DNA from: CTSOIL-112 sp049291875
GTDB taxonomy: Bacteria > Pseudomonadota > Gammaproteobacteria > Burkholderiales > Burkholderiaceae
DNA length: 64,000 nt
Assembly: GCA_049291875.1 (NCBI GenBank)
Contig: JBATQE010000004.1
Coordinates: 124,001 to 188,000, forward strand
Direction of reading: 5' to 3'
Of the stretch, positions 51,632 through 59,882 are shown piece after piece. The notes beneath the pieces are model-generated. The model was not told where the DNA came from, searched no databases, and worked only from the letters and a program-made list of their open reading frames with translations. A program made the position numbers and the translations under genes. Each line of letters starts with the position of its first letter. Within the stretch, counting starts at the first letter, position 1.

Positions 51632-53461
51632 ATGAGCAAAATCATTGAAATCAAAGTCCCCGACATCGGCGACTATAAAAACATCCCCGTCATCGACATT
51701 TACGTCAAGGTCGGCGACACCATCGCGGTTGAAGACGCATTGGTCACGCTCGAATCCGACAAAGCCACTTTGGACGTACCGTCCTCGCACGCAGGCGTGG
51801 TGAAGGAAATCAAAGTCGCTGTGGGCGACAAAATCTCCGAAGGCAGTGTGGTTGTGTTATTGGAAGTAGCTGAAACGGCCTCAGTACCAGCAGCCGAAAG
51901 CAAACCAGCGGCGGAAACACCTGTAGCGCCAGCCGCCGCACCCGCAGCTTCTGCACCCGCCAGCGCGTCCGCACCTGCGGCCAGCACATACAATGGCAAC
52001 GTGGACATCACCTGCGATATGCTGGTACTCGGCGCAGGCCCGGGCGGCTATTCCGCTGCATTCCGTGCTGCCGATCTGGGCATGGATACGGTTTTGGTGG
52101 AACGCTACGCCACCTTGGGCGGCGCGTGTCTGAATGTCGGCTGTATTCCGTCCAAAGCGTTGTTACACACCGTCACCATCATGGAAGAAGCGCTGTCCAT
52201 GAGCAATCACGGCATCGGCTTTAGCGCGCCGCAAGTGGATATCGACAAACTGCGCGACTACAAAAACTCAGTGGTCGGCAAACTCACCACCGGCCTCGCA
52301 GGTATGGCAAAAATGCGTAAAGTCAATGTCGTGCGCGGTATCGGCTCGTTCATCGATGCACACCATTTGGAAGTCACAGAAACCACCGGCACCGGCTCGG
52401 AAACCACCTCGGTGAAAAAAGTGATTCGCTTTGAGAAAGCCATCATCGCCGCCGGCTCGCGTGTGGTCAAATTACCGTTCATTTCCGAGCAAACCTACGC
52501 CGACCCGCGCATTGTGGACTCGACCGGTGCGCTCGCCTTACCCTTTATCCCGAAAAAAATGTTGGTCATCGGCGGTGGGATTATCGGCCTCGAAATGGGT
52601 ACGGTATACTCTGCACTCGGCGCCAAGATCGACGTGGTAGAGATGATGGACGGCCTGATGCAGGGTGCGGATCGTGACCTCGTCAAGGTCTGGCAAAAAT
52701 ACAATGCCCATCGTTTTGAAAACGTCTATATCAACACCAAAACCGTGGCGGTTGAGGCCAACGACGACGGCATCTACGTCACATTCGCCAAGGCCAATGA
52801 GCAATCCACCGCACCGGCCGAAGCGCAACGTTACGACTTGGTATTGGTCGCCGTCGGTCGCGCACCGAATGGCCTGCTGATCGGCGCGGACAAGGCCGGT
52901 GTGGCCGTGAGCGAGCGCGGTTTCATTAACGTGGACGCGCAAATGCGCACCAATGTACCGCACATTTTTGCCATCGGTGACATCGTCGGCCAACCCATGC
53001 TGGCGCACAAAGCGGTACATGAGGGGCACGTTGCCGCCGAAGCCGCGCATGGCGAAAAGGCCTACTTTGACGTGCGTCAGATTCCATCGGTCGCCTACAC
53101 CGATCCCGAGGTCGCATGGGCAGGCGTGACCGAAGATCAAGCCAAAGCACAAGGCCTGAACTATGGCAAAGCGATGTTCCCGTGGGCGGCCTCCGGCCGT
53201 GCGATCGCAAACGGACGCGACGAAGGCTTCACCAAACTGATTTTCGATAACGACAGTGGCCGTATCATCGGCGGGACGATTGTCGGCACGGGCGCAGGCG
53301 ATTTGATTTCCGAAGTCTGCTTGGCGATTGAAATGGGCGCGGATGCAGTGGACATCGGCAAAACCATTCACCCACACCCGACACTGGGCGAATCAGTCGG
53401 CATGGCGGCGGAAATGTTCAAAGGCACTTGTACCGATGTGCCGCCGCAACGTAAAAAGTAA
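51632..53461 (+). CDS. lpd: Dihydrolipoamide dehydrogenase with N-terminal lipoyl domain (PDH E3)
   Basis: Flavoenzyme that reoxidises dihydrolipoamide with NAD. The 609-residue product has an N-terminal lipoyl domain (1-80, Lys44) and an Ala/Pro linker (about 81-118) before the usual E3: FAD site GAGPGG (134-139), redox pair GGACLNVGC (Cys166, Cys171), NAD site VIGGGIIGLEMG, and the catalytic HPHPTLGE near the C-terminus. The lipoyl-E3 fusion is known in Neisseria and other betaproteobacteria. The DNA for this domain is very similar to the start of aceF. The start at 51632 has AGGA upstream, 2 bp after the DUF1311 stop. Confidence 0.97.
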   Translation: MSKIIEIKVPDIGDYKNIPVIDIYVKVGDTIAVEDALVTLESDKATLDVPSSHAGVVKEIKVAVGDKISEGSVVVLLEVAETASVPAAESKPAAETPVAPAAAPAASAPASASAPAASTYNGNVDITCDMLVLGAGPGGYSAAFRAADLGMDTVLVERYATLGGACLNVGCIPSKALLHTVTIMEEALSMSNHGIGFSAPQVDIDKLRDYKNSVVGKLTTGLAGMAKMRKVNVVRGIGSFIDAHHLEVTETTGTGSETTSVKKVIRFEKAIIAAGSRVVKLPFISEQTYADPRIVDSTGALALPFIPKKMLVIGGGIIGLEMGTVYSALGAKIDVVEMMDGLMQGADRDLVKVWQKYNAHRFENVYINTKTVAVEANDDGIYVTFAKANEQSTAPAEAQRYDLVLVAVGRAPNGLLIGADKAGVAVSERGFINVDAQMRTNVPHIFAIGDIVGQPMLAHKAVHEGHVAAEAAHGEKAYFDVRQIPSVAYTDPEVAWAGVTEDQAKAQGLNYGKAMFPWAASGRAIANGRDEGFTKLIFDNDSGRIIGGTIVGTGAGDLISEVCLAIEMGADAVDIGKTIHPHPTLGESVGMAAEMFKGTCTDVPPQRKK

Positions 53462-53475
53462 TATTTGCCTCATAA

Positions 53476-53510
53476 ACAATCGCCACCGAATTCGGTGGCG
53501 ATTGTCTTTT
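53476..53510 (+). terminator. Intrinsic terminator after lpd
   Basis: A perfect palindrome with 15-base arms (ACAATCGCCACCGAA and its complement, 53476-53505) is followed by CTTTT. It ends the pdh operon 15 bp after lpd and faces the convergent hypothetical gene. Confidence 0.9.
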
Positions 53511-53529
53511 CTCGTTAAAGAATACGCCA

Positions 53530-54996
53530 TTAATCGTTGGACTTTAATGTTGTATAGCCTCCGATTGACTCACCTATTGAAACAAGTAAGTCTAATTTAC
53601 GCATTTCCCCAAACGGTTGAGTCGTATCGTATGAGTGGGCATCAAAATACGCTTGTCGAATCAAGTCGTTCGCTCCTCTTTTCCATCCATTATGCCAAAA
53701 AGCATCCGAGACAGCGATGGAAGCAAGCACTCGATCTTCCATATTCATGGGGGATATCTTATCAATCGACGACCGAGCAATCGTAAGGGTTTTATATCCC
53801 TCTTCTTTCATACCATGCTGAATCAAGGATTGCCCAAGACGCACTAAGCTATGAATATTAAACAGATTAACATCCGTTGCAACATTAAGTGTTTTCGCTG
53901 CAGTCAAAGCCTTTGTATAGCTTTTCACGGCAGCACTTTGACTCTTTAGTTCAAATTGTTTTTCAGCCAAGCGCTGCCAAATAGATATTTGCGTATCGCC
54001 ATCGCCTCTTTGAGCAAAATATTGTGCCGTGTGCAAATCGCCACGTTTAATGGCATCATCAAAAATTAATCCATACGCGTAGCTTTTATGACTCACATAT
54101 AGATTCTCTCCAAAACCAGAAATCATTTCATACGATTTTTCTATCTGCCCAGAGCGGACATGGCGAATGGCTTCAAGAATAGGCGAAGTAGATGGAGGTA
54201 AAACAAACCCCTTCATTTCGATCTGAGATAAACCCAGCGCTTCAATCGCTCTATTCTTGAGTCTCGCGTGCTCTATTTGACGAATCGCTGAATTAGCGCA
54301 ATCGGTAAACTTATTCATTAAACCGCGATTTTTGAGCCGCGCAGAAACCGCAACCATATCAATACATCCAAACGCACGATTCAGCGAATCAGTATCATGT
54401 ATGAGCGCATTATAGATGTCAGACAACATCCAAGATTTAACTTGCTTTACAGGCGCTTTACGCAACAAATCTGTAATTCGTCTAAAACCGCTACTGTCGT
54501 CTGCCATAAGCCCAGACTGTGCATCATTGATGGCTTCTGCAAAAGTCAATTTCGCTTTATCCTCCATACCCTTTGCAGAATAATATAAAGCAATTGAAGC
54601 CAATTCCTCTGACTTGAAGCCATCGGTGTAAGGCTTGTCACTATTACGGCGCCCCCAATATAATGCCTGTTGTAACAACTGCTGTTCTTTTTGAAAAGAC
54701 AAAATCGGAGAATTTCGCACAATGGACAACAACGCCGATGAGCGTGCATCAGGATACAATTCATTAACCGATTCAAGCGCATCATCAATCAGCCCTGCTT
54801 TGGCTTGCGCAATCGCAATTCTCGAATCATGAGGGTTGATACGCTTAGCCTCTAAAAAAACAATCTTTGCTGCTTCTCGCCATTGATTGGCCGCCATTAA
54901 ACCATCTACCTCAAGCACGGCGCTCTCTGCCAATGCGCTAGACTGTAGCAATATCCAACAGCAAATGATCTGAAAGCTTTTATATACCCACCTCAT
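53530..54996 (-). CDS. Unrecognised secreted helical-repeat protein
   Basis: A 488-residue product I do not recognise. The N-terminus MRWVYKSFQIICCWILLQSS has a basic start and hydrophobic core, with a likely signal cleavage near ALA-ES. The mature protein is all-helical in appearance with TPR-like pairs, for example LMAANQWREAAKIVFLEAKR, ELASIALYYSAKGMEDKAKL, RLAEKQFELKSQSAAVKSYTKAL and LVRLGQSLIQHGMKEEGYKTL, but no canonical TPR array was confirmed. The gene is visibly richer in A+T and uses codons such as AAT, ATT and CAA more than its neighbours, suggesting transfer or relaxed selection. GGAG favours the ATG at 54996; a GTG five codons upstream is possible. Convergent with lpd. Confidence 0.8.
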   Translation of the reverse strand: MRWVYKSFQIICCWILLQSSALAESAVLEVDGLMAANQWREAAKIVFLEAKRINPHDSRIAIAQAKAGLIDDALESVNELYPDARSSALLSIVRNSPILSFQKEQQLLQQALYWGRRNSDKPYTDGFKSEELASIALYYSAKGMEDKAKLTFAEAINDAQSGLMADDSSGFRRITDLLRKAPVKQVKSWMLSDIYNALIHDTDSLNRAFGCIDMVAVSARLKNRGLMNKFTDCANSAIRQIEHARLKNRAIEALGLSQIEMKGFVLPPSTSPILEAIRHVRSGQIEKSYEMISGFGENLYVSHKSYAYGLIFDDAIKRGDLHTAQYFAQRGDGDTQISIWQRLAEKQFELKSQSAAVKSYTKALTAAKTLNVATDVNLFNIHSLVRLGQSLIQHGMKEEGYKTLTIARSSIDKISPMNMEDRVLASIAVSDAFWHNGWKRGANDLIRQAYFDAHSYDTTQPFGEMRKLDLLVSIGESIGGYTTLKSND

Positions 54997-55058
54997 CATC
55001 TTCTCCGACACATCTTAATCCACTCCAACACCACCCCATTCCTTCGCAGATACTATAA

Positions 55059-55928
55059 CTACCTACCATACGCAATCAAACCAATCGCCCCCAACGCCAG
55101 CGCGATACCGATTTTTTGTAACGCATTGGTACGCTCTTTGAGCAGCCCAATCGCCAATGCGATGGTGAACAGCGGATATAGTGAAATCAACACGCTGATG
55201 ATCGAGACGAACGCACCCTGAAACGCGTAATACATCGCCACATTCGCCACCACATCCAGCACGCCGACCATCGCCGCAAACCGCAGTACTGACGCATCAT
55301 GCGATATGCGCACATGACCGAAACGCAGAGCAATCAACAACGTCACCACCGACGCCGTGGTTTTCCCGGCAAACATCGGCCACAGGCCGGCTCGGGTTTC
55401 GCCGATTTGATGAATCAGAATAAAGCTCAAGGCAAACGCAACGCCCGTGCCAACGGTGAACAGCAAAACCCGCCGATTCAATCGTTTCGGCTGCTCGCTT
55501 GCCAACAGATGCGGCGCAGGATGATTCGCCTCCTGACTGATCAGCACAATCGCCACCACCGCGAAGGCAATGCCCGCCAGCACACCGACACTTAACTGCT
55601 CACCCGTCATCAAACCAAAAAACACCGGAATCAACGCAGCCAGCACCGAGGTAATCGGCGAAACCACGCTCATCGTTCCTTCGGCCAGCGCGGTGAAAAA
55701 CCACCAGCCCGCCAATGCCGAGGTGAGACCGGAGGCCGCACCAAAAGCCATCGCGCGCGTGTCCCACTCGCCGCCGATCAACCACGACAACAGCAGCAAG
55801 ACCAAGGCTGAGACTGGGAATGCCCACAAAACCACTTGCAACGCCGGATGCTTGCGCGACGCGATACCACCGACAAAATCGCTCACCCCATACGCAGCAG
55901 CAGAAACCAAAGCCAAAATCAAATTCAT
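55059..55928 (-). CDS. DMT-superfamily (EamA) transporter
   Basis: Inner-membrane transporter of 289 residues with ten predicted helices in two EamA repeats: LILALVSAAAYGVSDFVGG at the start, GTMSVVSPITSVLAALIPV closing the first repeat, and FQGAFVSIISVLISLYPLF in the second. The family exports amino acids, nucleotides or other metabolites; the substrate is unknown. The ATG at 55928 is preferred, with GAGTGGG upstream. It is divergent from dinB. Confidence 0.88.
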   Translation of the reverse strand: MNLILALVSAAAYGVSDFVGGIASRKHPALQVVLWAFPVSALVLLLLSWLIGGEWDTRAMAFGAASGLTSALAGWWFFTALAEGTMSVVSPITSVLAALIPVFFGLMTGEQLSVGVLAGIAFAVVAIVLISQEANHPAPHLLASEQPKRLNRRVLLFTVGTGVAFALSFILIHQIGETRAGLWPMFAGKTTASVVTLLIALRFGHVRISHDASVLRFAAMVGVLDVVANVAMYYAFQGAFVSIISVLISLYPLFTIALAIGLLKERTNALQKIGIALALGAIGLIAYGR

Positions 55929-56085
55929 ACCCACTCTTTCAAATATTTGCCCATTGAGCGTCAATTGAGTATCAATTAAGCGTCAAAACAGTGGGGGCAA
56001 ACATAGCATATATTCATCCGAATCACCTTGGAATTTCACTATAAAATGCAGTCTTGACTGAACCCTTCCGATTTCAATACGCTTT

Positions 56086-57159
56086 ATGCCCGCCACGCCC
56101 ACCGTTCGCAAAATCATCCACTTTGACGCCGACTGCTTTTACGCCGCCGTGGAAATGCGCGACGATCCGTCGCTGCGCGGCAAGCCGATCGCCGTCGGTG
56201 GAACCACGGCGCAGCGCGGCGTGATTGCAACCTGCAACTACGAAGCGCGCGCATTCGGTGTGCGCTCGGCTCTGCCGACCCGTCGCGCGCTGGAGTTGTG
56301 TCCGCAGTTGATTGTGCTCAAACCGGATTTTCCACGCTACCGCGCGGCGTCACAGGCGATTTTTCGCATTTACCGCGAGTATTCGGAGCTGATCGAGCCA
56401 CTGTCACTGGATGAGGCGTATGTGGATGTGAGCGCTTGCTCCGCGCATCGCGGCAGCGCAACGCTGATCGCTCAGGCGATTCGCGCGCGGGTACGTGAGG
56501 AAACGGGCTTGACCGTTTCAGCCGGTGTTGCGCCGAACAAGTTTTTGGCCAAAATTGCCAGCGATTGGCGCAAACCGGATGGCTTATTCGTCATCCGTCC
56601 GCAAGACGTGGATGCGTTTGTACGCGAATTGCCGGTGGAAAAATTATTCGGCGTCGGCCCGCGCACGGCGGAAAAAATGCACCGTCTGCGTCTATTCACC
56701 TGCGCCGATGTGCGTGAGCGCGATTTACCGTTTCTGATCGCGCAGTTTGGCAAACTCGGCTCGTCTTTGTATCAGGCGGCGCGCGGTATTGACCCTCGTG
56801 CCGTACATTCGCAGCGCCTGCGCAAATCGATCAGCGTCGAGACCACGTTTGCACATGATTTGCACGGCTTTGCGGATGCGACCACGCCTTTGGGTGAGCT
56901 GCACGCTGACTTATTGGCGCGAATTGAGCGTCACCGCGCCGAAGCCTTGGTGCAAAAGACCTTTGTCAAACTGCGCATGACAAATTTTAAAATCCACACG
57001 CTGGAAATGAACAGCAACGATCTGTCACGCGCGCACTTTGAACAAATGCTCGCCAGTCTGTGCCAAAAACACGAAGGCTCACTTCGCCTGCTCGGCTTGG
57101 GCGTGCGCCTGCGCGAGCCAGATGGCTCGGCACAGTTGGATTTATTGGGCGTATCGTGA
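56086..57159 (+). CDS. dinB: DNA polymerase IV
   Basis: Y-family translesion polymerase of 357 residues. Catalytic acidic residues are present in IIHFDADCFYAAVE (Asp14) and EPLSLDEAYVD (Asp109, Glu110); the steric and finger elements CNYEARAFGVRSALPTRRA and the thumb HhH region KLFGVGPRTAEKM follow, then the little-finger domain. The C-terminus QLDLLGVS matches the beta-clamp-binding consensus. No CTGT-N8-ACAG LexA box was seen in the 157-bp upstream region, so SOS control of this copy is not supported. Confidence 0.96.
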   Translation: MPATPTVRKIIHFDADCFYAAVEMRDDPSLRGKPIAVGGTTAQRGVIATCNYEARAFGVRSALPTRRALELCPQLIVLKPDFPRYRAASQAIFRIYREYSELIEPLSLDEAYVDVSACSAHRGSATLIAQAIRARVREETGLTVSAGVAPNKFLAKIASDWRKPDGLFVIRPQDVDAFVRELPVEKLFGVGPRTAEKMHRLRLFTCADVRERDLPFLIAQFGKLGSSLYQAARGIDPRAVHSQRLRKSISVETTFAHDLHGFADATTPLGELHADLLARIERHRAEALVQKTFVKLRMTNFKIHTLEMNSNDLSRAHFEQMLASLCQKHEGSLRLLGLGVRLREPDGSAQLDLLGVS

Positions 57160-57365
57160 TCGTTGGCACACCATCAGCACACCCCGCACCGACAAGCCGA
57201 CCTGCTGTTTTTGACCATTTTTGACGCAGGGCTTTATGTTAGAATAAACTTAGCCCTTTGAATCAAAAGATTTTTTTGAACGATCAAAGGCGCTTAAAGT
57301 TGCATTGCGCAGTCCTTCCAACGTGTGTCATAGCGTGTCATCACCACCTCAGAAAGGAATTCATC

Positions 57366-57695
57366 ATGCCTGCTACCCTCAAATCAGAACACGATCTCGT
57401 GCAAGAAAAAGAACGCTTGATCGCAGACATTCAACAATTATTGAACGATGCCCAAGGCATACTCACCGACACGAGCGAACATGCGGACGATCATGTGAAC
57501 CGCTTGCGTGCGAAACTGTCCGACCATGTGGACAAGGTCAAAGACTCGCTGCATTCGGCCAAACAGCACACGCACAAAAAAGCGCGCGAAGCGGCCGACG
57601 CGACCGACGAATATGTCCACGACAATCCGTGGCAATCGGTCGGTGTCGCCGCCGCAGTCGGCTTTTTGCTCGGTTTGCTGGTTTCTCGCCGCTAA
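57366..57695 (+). CDS. YqjD/ElaB-family (DUF883) membrane-anchored protein
   Basis: A 109-residue protein with a long charged helical N-terminal part (KSEHDLVQEKERLIADIQQL, LSDHVDKVKDSLHSAKQHT) and a single C-terminal membrane segment PWQSVGVAAAVGFLLGLLVSRR in pieces, the GxxxGxL-type anchor of the family. E. coli YqjD and ElaB associate with stationary-phase ribosomes at the inner membrane; function here is inferred from family. The ATG at 57366 has AAAGGA. It heads a three-gene cluster with YqjE- and YqjK-like genes. Confidence 0.9.
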   Translation: MPATLKSEHDLVQEKERLIADIQQLLNDAQGILTDTSEHADDHVNRLRAKLSDHVDKVKDSLHSAKQHTHKKAREAADATDEYVHDNPWQSVGVAAAVGFLLGLLVSRR

Positions 57696-57792
57696 CATTT
57701 CGACGCCACATCCATGTCATCACGTCGCAAGCGTGGCTGTGCATCTCACTGATGCCGCACTTGCGTCGTCATTGATCCCATAGGAGCAACCC

Positions 57793-58254
57793 TTGGCACA
57801 AACCACAGAATCCGATCATACCAAGCCTCACAACACAACCGGCAGCACGTCCTCTGCCTTTGAATCCCTCACCTCAAAAGTGGGGGCTTTGTTGCTCAAT
57901 CGTGTGGAGTTAATGTTGCTGGAGGCCGGTTCAGCCAAACACACGGTTTGGGCTGGGGTGATTTTGAGTTTACTGGGCGTGTTGTCGGTGTTCATGGCCG
58001 CGCTGTTTGCTCTGCTGTTGATTATTTTGGTGGCGCCGGAATCATGGCGCATCGGTTTACTCGGCGGATTCACCTTGTTTTTCGTACTATTCGCCTTGTT
58101 TGCCTTTGGGTGGGTGCGTCGTGCGGTTCGCACTCCGTGGTTCGCATCCAGTATGGGCGCAGTGAAGGAGGACTGGCAAACCTTAACCGAGCAAGCAACG
58201 CCGGTTCAAACCACTGAGCGTCGCCCATCGGCTCAGGAGAACGCCCATGAATAA
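57793..58254 (+). CDS. YqjE-like inner-membrane protein (DUF1469, phage-holin-family label)
   Basis: A 153-residue protein starting at TTG (57793), placed by GGAG six bases upstream. An N-terminal soluble segment (SAFESLTSKVGALLLNRVEL) is followed by two membrane helices, VWAGVILSLLGVLSVFMAALFALL and IGLLGGFTLFFVLFALFAFG, described in parts. Databases often label the family phage holin superfamily III, but the chromosomal yqjD-yqjE-yqjK context shows it is not a phage gene. It overlaps the next gene by 8 bp. Confidence 0.88.
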   Translation: MAQTTESDHTKPHNTTGSTSSAFESLTSKVGALLLNRVELMLLEAGSAKHTVWAGVILSLLGVLSVFMAALFALLLIILVAPESWRIGLLGGFTLFFVLFALFAFGWVRRAVRTPWFASSMGAVKEDWQTLTEQATPVQTTERRPSAQENAHE

Positions 58255-58573
58255 AGCGGAATTGAATGCGCGCAAACAACGGCTGTTGTTGGAAGGTGAA
58301 GTGTTGCGTCTGCAACTGCTCAAAGATAAATTGCAGTTTCAGCACAATCTGCGTGCCAGCCGCGCTGACGGATTGCTCAATATCCGTGGCGTCCGCAGTC
58401 TGCTCAACAACCGCTGGCTCAACCAGCCACAGATTTTAAACGGGGCTTTGTTGCTGTTAACGCGTTGGCTACCGACCCGACGCAAAACCCTGCTGGGACG
58501 ATTTCTGGTGCCACTGCTGCGTGGTTTGCTGGTGCTGAATGCGTTGAAAAAATCCGGTAGCACTCGCTCGTAA
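58247..58573 (+). CDS. YqjK-like protein
   Basis: A basic 108-residue protein beginning MNKAELNARKQRLLLEGEVL, with a helical N-terminal half and a hydrophobic stretch ILNGALLLLTRWLP near residue 65, then an Arg/Leu-rich tail. It matches YqjK in size, composition and position after yqjE; sequence conservation in this family is weak, so assignment rests partly on context. The start overlaps the previous gene by 8 bp, implying coupled translation. Confidence 0.8.
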   Translation: MNKAELNARKQRLLLEGEVLRLQLLKDKLQFQHNLRASRADGLLNIRGVRSLLNNRWLNQPQILNGALLLLTRWLPTRRKTLLGRFLVPLLRGLLVLNALKKSGSTRS

Positions 58574-58614
58574 AACGTAACGTCATCCCACGCAATGCAT
58601 TCAGTACACGACTG

Positions 58615-59583
58615 TCAAGACGCCGCGCGTACAGTCGCTTTCGCTGCGAGCGCATCGCCGTGAATGCCCGCATAGCTCGGCGCATTCGCCTCATCCGCAA
58701 ACGTCACGTATTCATAGTTCGCTTCGTCGGCCAACACGGCGCGGATGAGTACATTATTCAGCGCATGGCCAGATTTGTACGCCGTATACGCACCCAAAAT
58801 CGGCGCGCCGATCACATACAAATCGCCAATCGCGTCGAGGATTTTGTGTTTGACAAATTCGTCGGTATAGCGCAGCCCTTCGGGGTTGAGGATTTTATAT
58901 TCGTCCAGCACAATCGCGTTGGCCAAATTGCCACCTTGCGCCAGCCCCAAACCGCGTAAAGCTTCCACATCCTGAATAAAGCCAAAGGTGCGCGCACGCG
59001 AAATTTGCCGCACATACGCATCACCGGTGAAATCAATCTCGCAGTGCGTGCCGGTATCGTCAATCGCCGGATGGTGAAACTCGATATCGAACAAGGCTTT
59101 AAACCCAAAATACGGATCAAGGCGTGCGCGCTTGTCGCCCTCGGTCACTTCCACCGATTGCTTGATGCGGATGAAGCGGCGCAATTCGTTTTGCGCGACC
59201 AAACCGACGCTGCTGATCAAATACACAAAGCTCGTGGCGCTGCCGTCCATAATCGGAATCTCCGGCGCATTGACCTCAATGATGATGTTGTCCACGCCCA
59301 GACCGGCAAGTGCCGACATCAAATGTTCAATGGTCAACACGCGCGCCGCAGGATTCGCCGGATGCGCCAAGGTCGTCGCCATGCGCGTGTCGATCACGTG
59401 TTCGGGCAGACAGGTAATATCAAGGTTGGCATCCACATCGGTACGGCGAAACACCACGCCGGTATTGACCGGTGCCGGTTTGAGGGTCAGTTTGACCTTG
59501 CGCCCCGAATGCAGACCGATGCCCGTGGTTTCAATCTCGTGCGCAATGGTTTTTTGTACGATGGAATGAGCGGTTGTTCCCAT
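58615..59583 (-). CDS. lpxC: UDP-3-O-acyl-N-acetylglucosamine deacetylase
   Basis: Zinc-dependent committed step of lipid A synthesis. The 322-residue product has the zinc ligands in EHLMSAL (His87) and HKILD (His246, Asp250) and the catalytic acid His273 in SGHALNN; the catalytic glutamate precedes His87. N-terminal QKTIAHEIETTGIGLHSGRK is typical. GGAG precedes the ATG. It ends the dcw cluster after ftsZ, the conserved order; a terminator (59642-59679) lies between ftsZ and lpxC, so it likely has its own promoter. The C-terminus has a short Ala-rich tail. Confidence 0.97.
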   Translation of the reverse strand: MGTTAHSIVQKTIAHEIETTGIGLHSGRKVKLTLKPAPVNTGVVFRRTDVDANLDITCLPEHVIDTRMATTLAHPANPAARVLTIEHLMSALAGLGVDNIIIEVNAPEIPIMDGSATSFVYLISSVGLVAQNELRRFIRIKQSVEVTEGDKRARLDPYFGFKALFDIEFHHPAIDDTGTHCEIDFTGDAYVRQISRARTFGFIQDVEALRGLGLAQGGNLANAIVLDEYKILNPEGLRYTDEFVKHKILDAIGDLYVIGAPILGAYTAYKSGHALNNVLIRAVLADEANYEYVTFADEANAPSYAGIHGDALAAKATVRAAS

Positions 59584-59641
59584 GACGGCTCCAAAAATTT
59601 CTCTGTCGATTTAACGATTAAACATACTGTAATGATACCGT

Positions 59642-59679
59642 AAAAAAACAAACCCCATCCGCCGTTCAGGCCATGGGGT
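59642..59679 (-). terminator. Intrinsic terminator after ftsZ
   Basis: On the minus strand arms ACCCCAT/ATGGGGT with a short inner GGC-type helix and a small bulge are followed by TTTG and seven T. It lies about 200 bp beyond the ftsZ stop and 60 bp before the lpxC start. Confidence 0.75.
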
Positions 59680-59793
59680 AAAGTACTGCGAAAAGCATTA
59701 TTTATAATCGGAAGCAGCTTGCATCGGCACGAAGCCGATCACATGTGACACACACAGACTGACCACCGATGCGAAACATCAAGGACGCCGACT

Positions 59794-59836
59794 GCCCACA
59801 CCATCGTGGTGAAGGGGACACCACAACCATGTGGGC
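59794..59836 (-). other. Structured region downstream of ftsZ
   Basis: Arms GCCCACA (59794-59800) and TGTGGGC (59830-59836) enclose a second hairpin CACCA/TGGTG. It lies in the ftsZ 3' untranslated region, about 50 bp after the stop. No T-run follows, and no protein or RNA family was recognised in the 299-bp gap. Confidence 0.45.
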
Positions 59837-59882
59837 GCTCTGCGCCTGACTGAATACGCATCAGCGGTACGCTGTGCGTGAT

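Noticed and set aside
56040..56085. LexA box upstream of dinB
   Set aside because: No CTGT-N8-ACAG palindrome was found between the DMT transporter gene and dinB.
57793..58254. Phage holin, suggesting a prophage
   Set aside because: The family label is historical. The gene sits in a yqjD-yqjE-yqjK cluster and no phage gene is near.
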